A DNA stretch of 64,000 bases from Eubacterium ventriosum (lineage in GTDB: Bacteria > Bacillota > Clostridia > Lachnospirales > Lachnospiraceae), in contig NZ_CP102282.1 of NCBI RefSeq assembly GCF_025150745.1, forward strand, positions 310,001 to 374,000, read 5' to 3'. The translations under genes and the position numbers were made by a program. The notes under the pieces were generated by a model, which searched no databases, had not been told where the DNA came from, and was given only the letters and a program-made list of their open reading frames with translations. Shown here in pieces: positions 35,499-44,240 of the stretch (position 1 is its first letter; the number at the start of each line of letters is the position of its first letter).

Positions 35499-36380
35499 CT
35501 ACACCTCAGCCTCTACAATCACAAGCTCACTCTTTATACCATTGAGCTCAATGTAATTGTCTGCTTCGGCATCTGAAAAGTCATCAACCTTTTTGCCCTG
35601 TCTCTCATAATAAATATGAGTTGCTATTCCCTTTTTTGTGCTTCTAAATCTATAATCTGCAGGAATTGTAAGTCTTGATGTTGCTGACAACTGATTAATC
35701 TCAAGGGCACCCTCATGTGATAAAACACTGATCTGCATATCAAGATTTGAATCTATCTCAATTTCACTTTTATTTCCCTGAAGGGTAACTTCGCTAATTC
35801 TGCCATTTACCTCAATATGTCCATTTTCTATATCAGTAATATTCAGTGTCCTTGCATTAACTGATAATTCGATTTTTCCAATATATTTTACTGGAATAAA
35901 AATAGTAATGACCAAACTCTCCTTTGCATCTGCTTCACTGGCTTCATTAAATCTGTTAAGCTCAATATCGATTCGGTTTTTTATATCATCAATCTTTACT
36001 TTATAATCTGCCGGAAGATTCTTATAGACATTTGAAAACATTGTGACTTCAATTTTTTCTCCATGATATGCCTTTAAATCTACAGCATATGCTCCACCAA
36101 GCTTGATATCAAAATTCTTCTTACCGTCAATATCGTATTCAGTACGACTTTCATAGATGTAATCAGACTGCTTTTTCTCTGATTTCTCATTCGAAAGTAA
36201 TTCATCTACTGATATCTGGAAGAGATCTGCTATTGCCATCAGATTTGCAATATCCGGTGTTCCTGTTCCATTTTCCCACTTAGTAATGGCTTGTCTTGAT
36301 ACACCGATTTTCTCAGCCATCTTCTCCTGTGAAAGTCCAGCCTGTTTTCTGTAATGTTTAATTTGTTCTTCTAAAGTCAT
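35499..36380 (-). CDS. XRE regulator with C-terminal DUF4097-like beta domain
   Basis: About 293 residues. XRE helix-turn-helix (about 1-58; LSQEKMAEKIGVSRQAITKW) is followed by a long beta-rich region with repeated short strands (NARTLNITDIENGHIEVNGR, then ISEVTLQG), the pattern of DUF4097/adhesin-like beta-helix domains. ATG at 36380 has GGAGG 9 nt upstream; an upstream start is less likely. The target is unknown. Confidence 0.82.
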   Translation of the reverse strand: MTLEEQIKHYRKQAGLSQEKMAEKIGVSRQAITKWENGTGTPDIANLMAIADLFQISVDELLSNEKSEKKQSDYIYESRTEYDIDGKKNFDIKLGGAYAVDLKAYHGEKIEVTMFSNVYKNLPADYKVKIDDIKNRIDIELNRFNEASEADAKESLVITIFIPVKYIGKIELSVNARTLNITDIENGHIEVNGRISEVTLQGNKSEIEIDSNLDMQISVLSHEGALEINQLSATSRLTIPADYRFRSTKKGIATHIYYERQGKKVDDFSDAEADNYIELNGIKSELVIVEAEV

Positions 36381-36546
36381 TTTTCTACCTCCGTTTTCGG
36401 TTTGCTTTACTTCCTTCACAGATTAGTAAATTAACCTTTACCAAACAAGAAACATTAGTTGTCATTTCACTATTTTTCTGCTACTTTCCGTAGCAACGCC
36501 CTAAAATAAAGGTTTTTACAACGAAAACTAAATTTATCCAATCGCC

Positions 36547-36627
36547 AAATTCCGATTTATCAAACCCTTTTTATTTCTGCTGAAACATCTTAAAATGCTT
36601 CAACGCCTCCACAATTGCACTTTCTTA
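36547..36627. repeat. Direct repeat, copy 1 (with 37766-37845)
   Basis: About 80 nt beginning TTCCGATTTATCAAAC and ending AACGCCTCCACAATTGCAC recur at 37766-37845 with few changes. On the minus strand both contain codons for AIVEALKHFKM-QQK and a stop, so they look like copies of one gene's 3' end. The pair brackets the DUF4143 fragment and an XRE gene. Confidence 0.75.
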
Positions 36628-36930
36628 TAACTCCAATGAATCCATGTTTAGTAAGAAGTCATACACGTTCATCATCAAAATGCCATCGTCATTATAAAAT
36701 GGTTTTGGTGTATCCAAAGTGATTACAATTTTCTTAAATGAATCATTGATTTTCAAAAATGGGCGAATCTCTTGTGCCATTTTTTCTTCCGTTCGTAACA
36801 TATATGCGGACTGAATATAATACTTTTTAGAGCCTTTATTACAAATAAAGTCAACCTCCAACTGTTTCTTTACCGGTTTTCCTTCCTCGTCCTTTGTATA
36901 ACCAAGGAAGTGATTGTGGTTGACCTGCAC
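36625..36930 (-). pseudogene. C-terminal fragment of an AAA-type ATPase with DUF4143
   Basis: 101 codons, KKQLEVDFICNKGSKKYYIQ then SFKKIVITLDTP and DGILMMNVYDFLLN, match the nuclease-like DUF4143 end of a widespread family of P-loop ATPases of about 400 residues. The frame continues a little upstream (FTLTTAFRYQDGK) to about 36965, with no start. The ATPase domain is missing, so this is a truncated pseudogene. The 36381-36624 gap before it holds only the repeat. Confidence 0.75.
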
Positions 36931-37044
36931 CTTTCCGTCTTGGTAACGAAATGCCGTCGTCAGTGTAAATGCATGCTTTCAGACTCGCCAAAAGCCTGAA
37001 ATTTCACAGTCCCTTCCTATGCCTATTATTCCAAAAACAAGTGT

Positions 37045-37632
37045 CTAATTTCCAAGCAAATGAAACAATAGTCCAATCAAAAAACATACTACGATTGCAA
37101 CAATTGCAGCTACAATCATTTTCAGTACATTTTGATATGGTCGTTTTCCGATTTCTCGCTGCTTCTGTATTTCGTCCAATCTTTTTCCTTCAGAAAAGGC
37201 TACAATCTCTTTGTAAGTCTGAATATCGTTGTCCTTTTTCACTTTTTCCACTTTCAAAGCCCAGTACATCGTAATTACAAAAAGAATTCCAAATGGAATA
37301 AATGCAAGCCGTTCCAACCAAAAGAATAACGGGACTGCCGATAAAAGGGTAATTACCAGATGCACAGTGAAAATGTTACCATAATAGTTAAACTTCTTAA
37401 TTTCTTGTTCATTGATTTTTTCTTTCATATTTTCAATATCTCCTTTGATTAAATTATCAATGGAGGTCTTGAATACTTCACTCAAAAGAACCAAGCTATT
37501 TACATCCGGATAACTTTTCTCATTCTCCCAATTTGAAATCGTTTGTCGAGAAACATATATGTGCTCGGCTAATTGGTCTTGTGATAATTGGAGTTCCGAA
37601 CGATATTTTTTAATTTGATTTCCGAGTTCCAT
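37045..37632 (-). CDS. XRE regulator with membrane helices
   Basis: 195 residues: XRE helix-turn-helix (about 5-60; LSQDQLAEHIYVSRQTISNW), then two adjacent helices near 90-125 and one near 170-192. This plan is common in Firmicutes membrane-tethered XRE regulators of unknown signal. GGAGG lies upstream of ATG. Confidence 0.88.
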   Translation of the reverse strand: MELGNQIKKYRSELQLSQDQLAEHIYVSRQTISNWENEKSYPDVNSLVLLSEVFKTSIDNLIKGDIENMKEKINEQEIKKFNYYGNIFTVHLVITLLSAVPLFFWLERLAFIPFGILFVITMYWALKVEKVKKDNDIQTYKEIVAFSEGKRLDEIQKQREIGKRPYQNVLKMIVAAIVAIVVCFLIGLLFHLLGN

Positions 37633-37693
37633 TCAATTTACCTCCTTGCATTTGTATCTTAATCAAATACAGATATTGGCGCTATCAAAAGGC

Positions 37694-37734
37694 TTTGACA
37701 ATCGGCTTTTGAGCTTTGTCAAAATCTTTTGACA
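37694..37734. promoter_or_regulatory. TTTGACA/TGTCAAA repeats before the XRE gene; 37633-37967 gap
   Basis: TTTGACA (37694), TTTGTCAAA (37715) and TTTTGACA (37727) cluster in the promoter region and may be an operator for autoregulation. The remainder of the gap is copy 2 of the 80-nt repeat (37766-37845) and sequence in which I see no gene. Confidence 0.4.
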
Positions 37735-37765
37735 CACTAGAAATGCTATTGAAAGAGCTGTAAAC

Positions 37766-37845
37766 TTCCGATTTATCAAACTCCTTTTATTTCTGCTGAA
37801 TCATCTTAAAATGCTTCAACGCCTCCACAATTGCACTTTCTTTAT
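37766..37845. repeat. Direct repeat, copy 2
   Basis: Second copy of the 36547-36627 repeat, upstream of the XRE gene. Here the minus frame extends a few codons further (PEDKESAIVEALKHFKM) before reaching a stop. Confidence 0.75.
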
Positions 37846-37967
37846 CTTCTGGGCACTGTGGCTACCTGTCATATTCTCTTCCTCCATTCCTATTTTCTCT
37901 ATCTTAGTCAGTCCGACAAGCAAGAAGTTTACAGTTCTATACCTACATCATATTCATTATCTATTTA

Positions 37968-38672
37968 TCATTCAGATAAAACATTAAATAACCTTGGTAC
38001 TCTATCTTCTAAATAATTGATTACCTTTGCATTACTTTTGTCCAAATCAACTTCAACAACAAATCCACCACACTCGTTTGTTTTCATCAATTCACATCGT
38101 CCCACAGAGTTATAAACATATGCTAAAGGTATTTCTTCTTCATAATGTGAACATCCCAAAATATACACTTCATTTTCAATGGCTCTAGCTTTTGCTAATG
38201 TTGTCCACTGTTCAAGTTGTAAATCATGATACATTCCTGTTCCAATAATATTTATAAGCATAATCGGATCTTCTAAAGACATTATCCTTGCTACTTCTGG
38301 AAAATGAATCTCATAACAAATCAGGACGCCTATTTTTCCAAATTTGGTATTAACACAAGTGATTTTTTCACCGTGTTGTTTCCCCTTTTCTTTTTCACCC
38401 TTAGTTAAAATGCATTTTGTATATTCATCAACAATCTTACCGTTATCAATAACAAGCACTTTATGTTGACCATTATTACGCAAATCTTTAAAACCTGTAA
38501 TGATATATTTCTGTTCATTCTTTATAATTTTAAGAGCTTCAGTCAATGTATTACTATCCAAAAATCCTTCTGGGAAAACATATAAATCTACATCATTTTG
38601 AGAAAGAATTTTTCTTAGTTCATATATACTATTACCTTTGTAGGGAACAGCCAATAATACCTTCAACTTCAT
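37968..38672 (-). CDS. Carbon-nitrogen hydrolase (nitrilase superfamily)
   Basis: 234 residues with the catalytic triad: Glu in VFPEGFLD, Lys in CILTKGE and Cys in GVLICYEIHFPE. Nitrilase-superfamily enzymes hydrolyse amides or nitriles; the branch and substrate are not clear from sequence. GAGGTG precedes ATG. No metabolic neighbours are nearby; the gene lies among remnants, so it may be part of imported DNA. Confidence 0.88.
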   Translation of the reverse strand: MKLKVLLAVPYKGNSIYELRKILSQNDVDLYVFPEGFLDSNTLTEALKIIKNEQKYIITGFKDLRNNGQHKVLVIDNGKIVDEYTKCILTKGEKEKGKQHGEKITCVNTKFGKIGVLICYEIHFPEVARIMSLEDPIMLINIIGTGMYHDLQLEQWTTLAKARAIENEVYILGCSHYEEEIPLAYVYNSVGRCELMKTNECGGFVVEVDLDKSNAKVINYLEDRVPRLFNVLSE

Positions 38673-38788
38673 AATTACACCTCTTCACTAAATTCAAACT
38701 TAACACGTAATTTAATTAAATACTCTTTCTCCCCCTAGATACTACACTGACAAACTTTGTTAATTTAAGAAGTTTTTTTCAATTGAGT

Positions 38789-39121
38789 CTAACGATATCC
38801 TTGTTCTTTTTTTATTTGTTCTTCAAGTTCTTTAGCAATTTGCATTTTTTCTGCTTTCTCAATTGGAATTGCAATAATAACTGCATAAACAATTCCTATA
38901 ATCAATGAAACTAGTAAAAAAATATTACATAAAACAAAGCTGTAACGAGGTTCCATATGAAATATGACGATAATGGTTGGTAATATCATCAGACTCAATA
39001 GCGCAGAAGTAAACACATGTGCTCTGTGCCAAACCTCAGGATAATCCTCCGTTTGTGGAATTCTAATACCAAAAATACTGTTGGGACTTGTAAATGGCAT
39101 AACTATTGCGCTAATAATCAT
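38789..39121 (-). pseudogene. SdpI-family membrane protein, probably 5'-truncated
   Basis: 110 codons with three membrane helices and the SdpI motif SIFGIRIPQTEDYPEVWHRA. SdpI-type proteins are membrane immunity factors against SDP-like toxins. The first helix continues upstream in frame (SYGCIIYLVI) without any ATG, GTG or TTG or ribosome site, and the DNA just before belongs to a NUDIX fragment, so the true start seems lost. Internal ATG at 39121 could still be used. Confidence 0.55.
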
Positions 39122-39174
39122 TATAACTAGATAAATAATACATCCATAAGATGGTTTGTGTAAAAAGACTTCTT

Positions 39175-39321
39175 TTATGATGGTTTCATTTGACCAAAAT
39201 ATAAAGCTACAAACGATTCTCCTTTTTCAACGTGACCACCGGGGAATGTCAAGCCTCCCCAATTTTCATCTATCTTATCTTGTACAAGTACATTTCCTTT
39301 GTCATCATATACCATGCACAT
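39175..39321 (-). pseudogene. NUDIX hydrolase, N-terminal fragment
   Basis: 48 codons encode MCMVYDDKGNVLVQDK then NWGGLTFPGGHVEKGESF, the start of a NUDIX domain up to the first half of the Nudix box (GGHVEKGE). The frame then leaves homology and stops, so the REUxEE part is absent. It explains most of the 39122-39565 gap; the rest is the left end of the IS element. Confidence 0.7.
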
Positions 39322-39565
39322 ATTATAGCATACAAAACAAGGCTGATGAAATACTTTTTACTTTGCCGGGAAGTTATAAATTGCGGCGTAAAACCCACAC
39401 GCTTGCGTGTGGGATGAAAGCTGCTTTTTCTGTGCAAAACTATATTTCTACTACTTGACATTAACATAGAGTAAACATATTATCTATGTATAATAGTGCA
39501 AAGTTCAAAATGAAAGTGAGTATTTTAGAGATGCGTTAGAAGCACAGTATTTGGAGGGGGTAATC

Positions 39566-39763
39566 ATGGCACGACCAAAAAGTAATAATGTACAGATTAA
39601 CATTTCCATTCCTTCCGAGTGGAAAGAACAGCTTGAAAACCTTGCCCGTATCTATTCTGTCGAAGAAGGAACTACTATTACCTTCCTTGACCTGATGCGC
39701 AGGGGGATTCAGGAAAAATATCAGTTAGGAGAAACAGACGATGAGCGAGGAACAATATCATAA
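39566..39763 (+). CDS. Small DNA-binding-like protein partnered with TnpB
   Basis: 65 residues: ARPKSNNVQINISIPSEWKE then a helix pair with a beta-strand start, resembling ribbon-helix-helix or CopG-type folds. ATG at 39566 has GGAGGGG 5 nt upstream. It overlaps the tnpB start by 23 nt, implying coupled expression. It may be a repressor of the element; that is inference. Confidence 0.65.
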   Translation: MARPKSNNVQINISIPSEWKEQLENLARIYSVEEGTTITFLDLMRRGIQEKYQLGETDDERGTIS

Positions 39764-41330
39764 ACTTTCTGACAGGCATATCCTAGTTGTAGAAACTGAT
39801 ATGCCTTATCCTGATGTTCTGAAAGTCGTGGCTCTTTCTGATAAAATCCGCAAAGCTGGCAACGAGCTTGTTAGTCTTATGAGAAAGAATTACGACCAGC
39901 TCATGCGTACCAAGAAATATCGTAAACTACTAAAACTGTACGGCAATACTGAGGATAAGGACAAACTTAAAGCTCTCGCTAATCAGCTCAATGATATGCA
40001 GAAATCTTATAATGTTACATGGGATTTTTGCAGGACATCTATGATTCCTATAGGCAAGAAATACAGTATAGATGCGGTGTTTGCTCTCACAAAAGCCGAA
40101 GACATATGGCGAGGTATGGAAAAATGTCTTTATGATAACGGTAAGATTACACATTTCTCAAAATACGGAGAATTACCATGTATCAGAGCAAAACAGATAA
40201 ATCGTGGTATTCCGATGTTTGTTGAGGATGGTAAACTTCGATTCAAACTTAGAAAGATGCAATTCGGGATTCATGTCAACGACAGGTTTCAGTCTGATGA
40301 AGTTAACGCCGTTTTGTCTTATCTTGAGAATCCTGACAAGATGGATGCTGATGCTGTCAATACGCTTATAGAAGAAGCCTGTTGTATAGATACTTACAGA
40401 CCTTGCTATGCTACTCTTGTTCCAAGATTGATAAGAGGTAAGTACAGAGTATATCTGCATCTGACAATAGAAAGCAAAGCTAAGCCTAAATATGATAGAT
40501 TCGGCAATCCAAGACATAAATACGGTAAAGGCATGATAGGTGCTGATATAGGAACGCAGACAGTTGCCTATACTTCTGATACTGAAGTCGGACTGAAGAA
40601 CCTTTCAGAGCGTGGCAACAGCATACAGACTTCTGAACGCAAGGAACGCTTATATTATCGTGCTATGGACAGGAGTAGACGGGCAACCAATCCACAGAAT
40701 TACAATCCTGACGGCACGATCAAGAAAGGTAAAAAGACTTGGAAATATTCTAATCACTACAAGAAGCTGAAAGCCAAACACGCTGAATTATGCCGTATAA
40801 ATGCAGTAAATAGACAGCTTGCAATAAACGAAGATGCTAACTATCTGCGAAGTCTTGGAGATACATTCGTCACAGAACCTAAAAATGCAAGCAAGCTGAT
40901 GAAACGGGCTAAGAAGACTACTGTTAATAGCAAAGGCAAATTTAATAAGAAAAAGCGCTTTGGCAAATCTATAAAGAATCGTTGCCCGTCTGGATTTCAA
41001 ACTACTGTTGAAAAGAAATTCAAAGTCACAGGCGGCGCATATATAGAAGTTTCGAATAATTATAGGGCAAGCCAGTACGACCACACGGCAGATGACTACA
41101 TTAAGAAAAAGCTGTCTGATAGGCTCTACAGACTTCGAGACGGAACATTGGTACAAAGAGATTGGTATTCATCATTTTTGCTCTATTGTTACGACTACAG
41201 AACGCAGGATATAGACAAAGATAAATGTATTACAGATTTCGGCAGGTGCTATGACAAAGAAAAAGCCCTAATCGCATGGATTAAGGCTAATCATATCAAA
41301 ATACTAAACAGTGGAATTAAAGTAGCTTAA
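39741..41330 (+). CDS. TnpB-family RNA-guided nuclease, long atypical form
   Basis: 529 residues, longer than typical TnpB (about 370-420). RuvC-like acidic residues are visible: Asp269 in MIGADIGTQT, Glu379 in FVTEPKN and Asp474 in VQRDWYSSFL. The usual Cys4 zinc ribbon before the last motif is missing; RASQYDHTADDYIKK stands in its place. Known for the family: TnpB uses an RNA from the element's right end to cut DNA beside a short motif and helps retain the element. Whether this variant cuts is inferred from the intact triad. AGGAG precedes ATG. Confidence 0.85.
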   Translation: MSEEQYHKLSDRHILVVETDMPYPDVLKVVALSDKIRKAGNELVSLMRKNYDQLMRTKKYRKLLKLYGNTEDKDKLKALANQLNDMQKSYNVTWDFCRTSMIPIGKKYSIDAVFALTKAEDIWRGMEKCLYDNGKITHFSKYGELPCIRAKQINRGIPMFVEDGKLRFKLRKMQFGIHVNDRFQSDEVNAVLSYLENPDKMDADAVNTLIEEACCIDTYRPCYATLVPRLIRGKYRVYLHLTIESKAKPKYDRFGNPRHKYGKGMIGADIGTQTVAYTSDTEVGLKNLSERGNSIQTSERKERLYYRAMDRSRRATNPQNYNPDGTIKKGKKTWKYSNHYKKLKAKHAELCRINAVNRQLAINEDANYLRSLGDTFVTEPKNASKLMKRAKKTTVNSKGKFNKKKRFGKSIKNRCPSGFQTTVEKKFKVTGGAYIEVSNNYRASQYDHTADDYIKKKLSDRLYRLRDGTLVQRDWYSSFLLYCYDYRTQDIDKDKCITDFGRCYDKEKALIAWIKANHIKILNSGIKVA

Positions 41331-41530
41331 CAACTAAATGTTAGGGAGATTGATTGTACTTCCTTGTCGTAAGACAGAAATTTACCGCTAATGTGGTCGT
41401 AGGACTGCTTGGTAATGAAAGCTCTGATTCAAACAGGTTTACACTTGTAACTCCAAAGCCTGAAAATGGTGTACGATTACAAGCTACACTTGGCAATCAG
41501 AACCCCACGGGCTTGCCCGTGAGAGCAGTC
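41331..41530 (+). ncRNA. Probable omega/reRNA region of the TnpB element
   Basis: About 200 nt of non-coding DNA lie between the tnpB stop and the right-end hairpin, with several short inverted segments. In IS200/IS605 elements this region gives the guide RNA whose scaffold ends at the hairpin, the guide being the host sequence beyond. The position matches; fold and ends were not computed. An apparent reading frame here is not considered coding. Confidence 0.55.
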
Positions 41531-41607
41531 AGGCTAGTATAATACATGTGGCGAAAACCATACGCCATTACAGTCATAATTTATTATTAGTATTAGGAGA
41601 AATTGCA

Positions 41608-42555
41608 ATGAATACTCCCAAAAAGAAAAAGAACCGAATATATACCATGCTATCCGGCATAACCTTTCTGGTTTTTCTTGGCTGTGCTGCATATCTTATT
41701 TTTTATCTTGGAATACAGCCATACTACTTAAAGCAACAAAGCAAAAAGATAAATGCTGCTTACTATAATTCTTCGGAATTTGATTCCGGAAATAAAAATT
41801 CCGACGGTCTGCTATTGAAATTTTCCCAGCTTTTAAAGGCAAACAAAGATACAAAGGGCTGGCTCAGAATTCCGGGAACCAATATTGATTATCCTGTCGT
41901 TCAGGGAGAAAAAAACTCCGATTTTTATCTGCACCATAATTTAAAAGGAGACACGGATAAAAATGGCTGCCTATATATTGATGCCAATTGTAATGTAGAG
42001 ACTCCTACAAAAAACATTGTAATCCATGGCCACAATATGGAATCTACTCGAATGATGTTTTTTCAACTTCCAAAATATAAAGATATAGAATTTTACAAAA
42101 AGCATCCTATCCTCATATTTGACTCCATCTATGATGAATCCAAATGGAAAATCATTTCGTTTATGAGAGTCTCAGGAACTTATTCCCATAACGACGGTTT
42201 TGATTATATGCAAGGTGAATTTAATGATAATGAGGAATTTCTAGACTTTCTTCATCAAGTAGAAATGCGTTCTCTCTATCAGTGTCCTGTGACCGTAAAT
42301 GAAAAAGACTCATTACTTATGCTCTCAACCTGTACCTATGAAATTGACAACTGCCGTTCTGTTGTTGTTGCCAGAAAACTTCGAAAAGGGGAATCAGAAG
42401 ATGTGAACACCTCAAAAGCTTATCTGAAAAATGATGTGTTATATCCTGATGATTGGTATTCTAAATATGGTGGAAAAATGCCTGTCGCTAACTCCTTCAC
42501 AGAAGCCATATCTGAACACACTCTTGATTGGTATGATGGAAAACGGAAGCATTAA
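41608..42555 (+). CDS. Class B sortase, convergent with the pilus operon
   Basis: About 315 residues: an N-terminal membrane anchor (about 13-37) and a sortase B domain with catalytic His (VIHGHNME), Cys (LSTCTYE) and Arg (CRSVVVARK). Sortases join LPXTG-like proteins to peptidoglycan or polymerise pilins outside the membrane. ATG at 41608 has AGGAG 8 nt upstream. It faces the pilin operon across a shared terminator, so it may be the housekeeping anchor for that pilus. Confidence 0.9.
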   Translation: MNTPKKKKNRIYTMLSGITFLVFLGCAAYLIFYLGIQPYYLKQQSKKINAAYYNSSEFDSGNKNSDGLLLKFSQLLKANKDTKGWLRIPGTNIDYPVVQGEKNSDFYLHHNLKGDTDKNGCLYIDANCNVETPTKNIVIHGHNMESTRMMFFQLPKYKDIEFYKKHPILIFDSIYDESKWKIISFMRVSGTYSHNDGFDYMQGEFNDNEEFLDFLHQVEMRSLYQCPVTVNEKDSLLMLSTCTYEIDNCRSVVVARKLRKGESEDVNTSKAYLKNDVLYPDDWYSKYGGKMPVANSFTEAISEHTLDWYDGKRKH

Positions 42556-42582
42556 AAAAGAGTTCGCTTGCGAACTCTTTTT
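42555..42582. terminator. Bidirectional terminator between sortase and pilin genes
   Basis: AAAAAGAGTTCGC pairs with GCGAACTCTTTTT; T-runs occur on both strands. It serves the plus-strand sortase and the minus-strand pilus operon. Confidence 0.85.
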
Positions 42583-42714
42583 ACCTTAAAGTTTTAACAT
42601 TTTTTTAGTGCATTTTGACCGAGTTTGTAACGTTTTTTCACTTAAATTTTATTCCTTGTCGGTCAAAAAAAGAAAGGATACATATCAATGCCATCCTTTC
42701 TTCCATATTTTTTA

Positions 42715-43401
42715 TTATTTTTCTGCTTTTCTTTTTTTGTTCATAACAATACTCAATACCAACATTGAAATACCTAATATGCCAACAACAATTGCAGAAA
42801 TAATTCTCTCACCTGTTTTAGGTGCATTTTCCGGTGGGTTTGTAATCACTGTTACTGTTTCTTTTGGAGTTGTTGGTTTCTCTAAAATTACTGTCGGTGC
42901 TGCTGTCGTCGTCACTGCTGATGTTGTTACCGCTTCGTATGTATTCGAAAAGACTACGTCATCTGTTTTTTCCGTAGCTCCATTTTCCACTGCATATATT
43001 ACAGACTTCAAACCACCATTTCCATCATTTTCAATGGAGACTGTTACCGTGTAAACAGCACTATCATAAGTAAAATGTTCTACATTACCCGCTTCCTGAG
43101 AAATGAAATAATTATATCTTCCCGGTTTTGTATAAGTCATGGGACCAATTTCTACTTTGCCATTATCCTTAATCGTAACCTCTTTTACATCTGGCATAGG
43201 GTTTGTTTCATTTTCAGATTTAATTACCACTTTATACTCAATACCTGAAGGTACCGAATCCCCTAGTGTCTTAATCTCTACCGGAATAGAAGCGGTACAA
43301 TATACCTTTTCTTCTGCATATGCCTGTGTCTGGAACAGCAGAAGTGTAACGAAACATGGAAGTAGCAGCAATATACCAAACTGTTTCATCTTGTTTTTCA
43401 T
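42715..43401 (-). CDS. Minor pilin (FctA/Spy0128-like) with NAPKTG sorting signal
   Basis: 228 residues: signal peptide (about 1-29, ending QAYAEE), a Spy0128-type pilin isopeptide domain (about 30-155; TYTKPGRYNYFISQEAGNVE then FTYDSAVYTVTV), a Thr/Pro linker, and a C-terminal sorting signal NAPKTGERI plus helix and KKRKAEK. It would be covalently linked to the pilus or the wall. It is last in the operon, the position of fctB in streptococcal FCT loci. GGAGG precedes ATG. Confidence 0.87.
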   Translation of the reverse strand: MKNKMKQFGILLLLPCFVTLLLFQTQAYAEEKVYCTASIPVEIKTLGDSVPSGIEYKVVIKSENETNPMPDVKEVTIKDNGKVEIGPMTYTKPGRYNYFISQEAGNVEHFTYDSAVYTVTVSIENDGNGGLKSVIYAVENGATEKTDDVVFSNTYEAVTTSAVTTTAAPTVILEKPTTPKETVTVITNPPENAPKTGERIISAIVVGILGISMLVLSIVMNKKRKAEK

Positions 43402-43431
43402 ATTATAGTACCTCCATCTTTACTTGTTTTT

Positions 43432-44169
43432 TTATTTATCCAACCGTCCAAACAAGACAACTCGTTCATTCGTTCCTGCTTCAGCGCAGGTTGATATTCC
43501 GATAATCTTATCATCATGATTCAGAGGAATATCACGATACTGAACTGCTTCGTCCTTAATATATTTCAAAAGGGTATCTAAATTGTCTTTACCTTGTACG
43601 GTCGGATTATAAATTTTGTTATTAAATTCCTGAGTCTCTACACACGCAAACAATGTAATCTTATATGTATCATCTAACAAAAACAATGCTCCTGTCTTGT
43701 GCTCCTGAAAATAATCATCATTTTTAAATTCAACAACATCTCCAAACATAGCACCATATTCCATATGATGACCATAAATAATTGAATAACTGTCAGTAAA
43801 ATCACAAGCATTTCGATAATCTAAAAAGATAGAACCTGAAAAGGAAAATTTACCAAATACATCTTTGTTCAAATATTCCTGATTATCTTTTCCCTGAACA
43901 ACAGGATAACTAATATGGGTATCAAAAATTGTAATCCACCCAACCACATCCTTGTTCAACTTCATAAGTTCTCCTAGCGTAATGCTATTCGGCCCATCCC
44001 CAGTAGGCTGGTATTTAAGCAAATCATTGGATGAAAATGCCCCACGATATATCATTATGGTATTCCATAACGAATAACCACCATATAACAGCATAATCAG
44101 AACCAACACCATGGCTATAAAACTAAGTATTTTATTTCCAACCCTTGCACATTTTACTGCTATCCCCAC
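43432..44169 (-). CDS. Pilus class B sortase
   Basis: 245 residues: membrane anchor (about 14-37), then sortase B core with catalytic His (IIYGHHMEYG), Cys (GISTCAEAG) and Arg (NERVVLFGR). Position between the major and minor pilins matches SrtC2 of FCT-3-type streptococcal pili, which is also a class B enzyme and polymerises the major pilin. Start is GTG at 44169 with AAGGA 7 nt upstream. Confidence 0.92.
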   Translation of the reverse strand: MGIAVKCARVGNKILSFIAMVLVLIMLLYGGYSLWNTIMIYRGAFSSNDLLKYQPTGDGPNSITLGELMKLNKDVVGWITIFDTHISYPVVQGKDNQEYLNKDVFGKFSFSGSIFLDYRNACDFTDSYSIIYGHHMEYGAMFGDVVEFKNDDYFQEHKTGALFLLDDTYKITLFACVETQEFNNKIYNPTVQGKDNLDTLLKYIKDEAVQYRDIPLNHDDKIIGISTCAEAGTNERVVLFGRLDK

Positions 44170-44240
44170 CTTGATATCCTTTCCATATCACGCAATTACT
44201 TGTTTCACGTGTAAAAACTCTCACAAACTTATTCTAATTT

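Larger units (their letters stand above)
39394..41521 (+). mobile_element. IS200/IS605-type element with TnpB and no TnpA
   Basis: Subterminal hairpins CCCACACGCTTGCGTGTGGG (39394-39413) and CACGGGCTTGCCCGTG (41506-41521) share a GCTTGC apex, as in IS200/IS605 ends. Between them lie only a small gene and tnpB, so the element needs a TnpA from elsewhere. Exact ends cannot be set without an empty site. Confidence 0.75.

Noticed and set aside
41354-41542. 62-codon plus frame after tnpB
   Set aside because: Falls in the putative guide-RNA region and right-end hairpin; no ribosome site.
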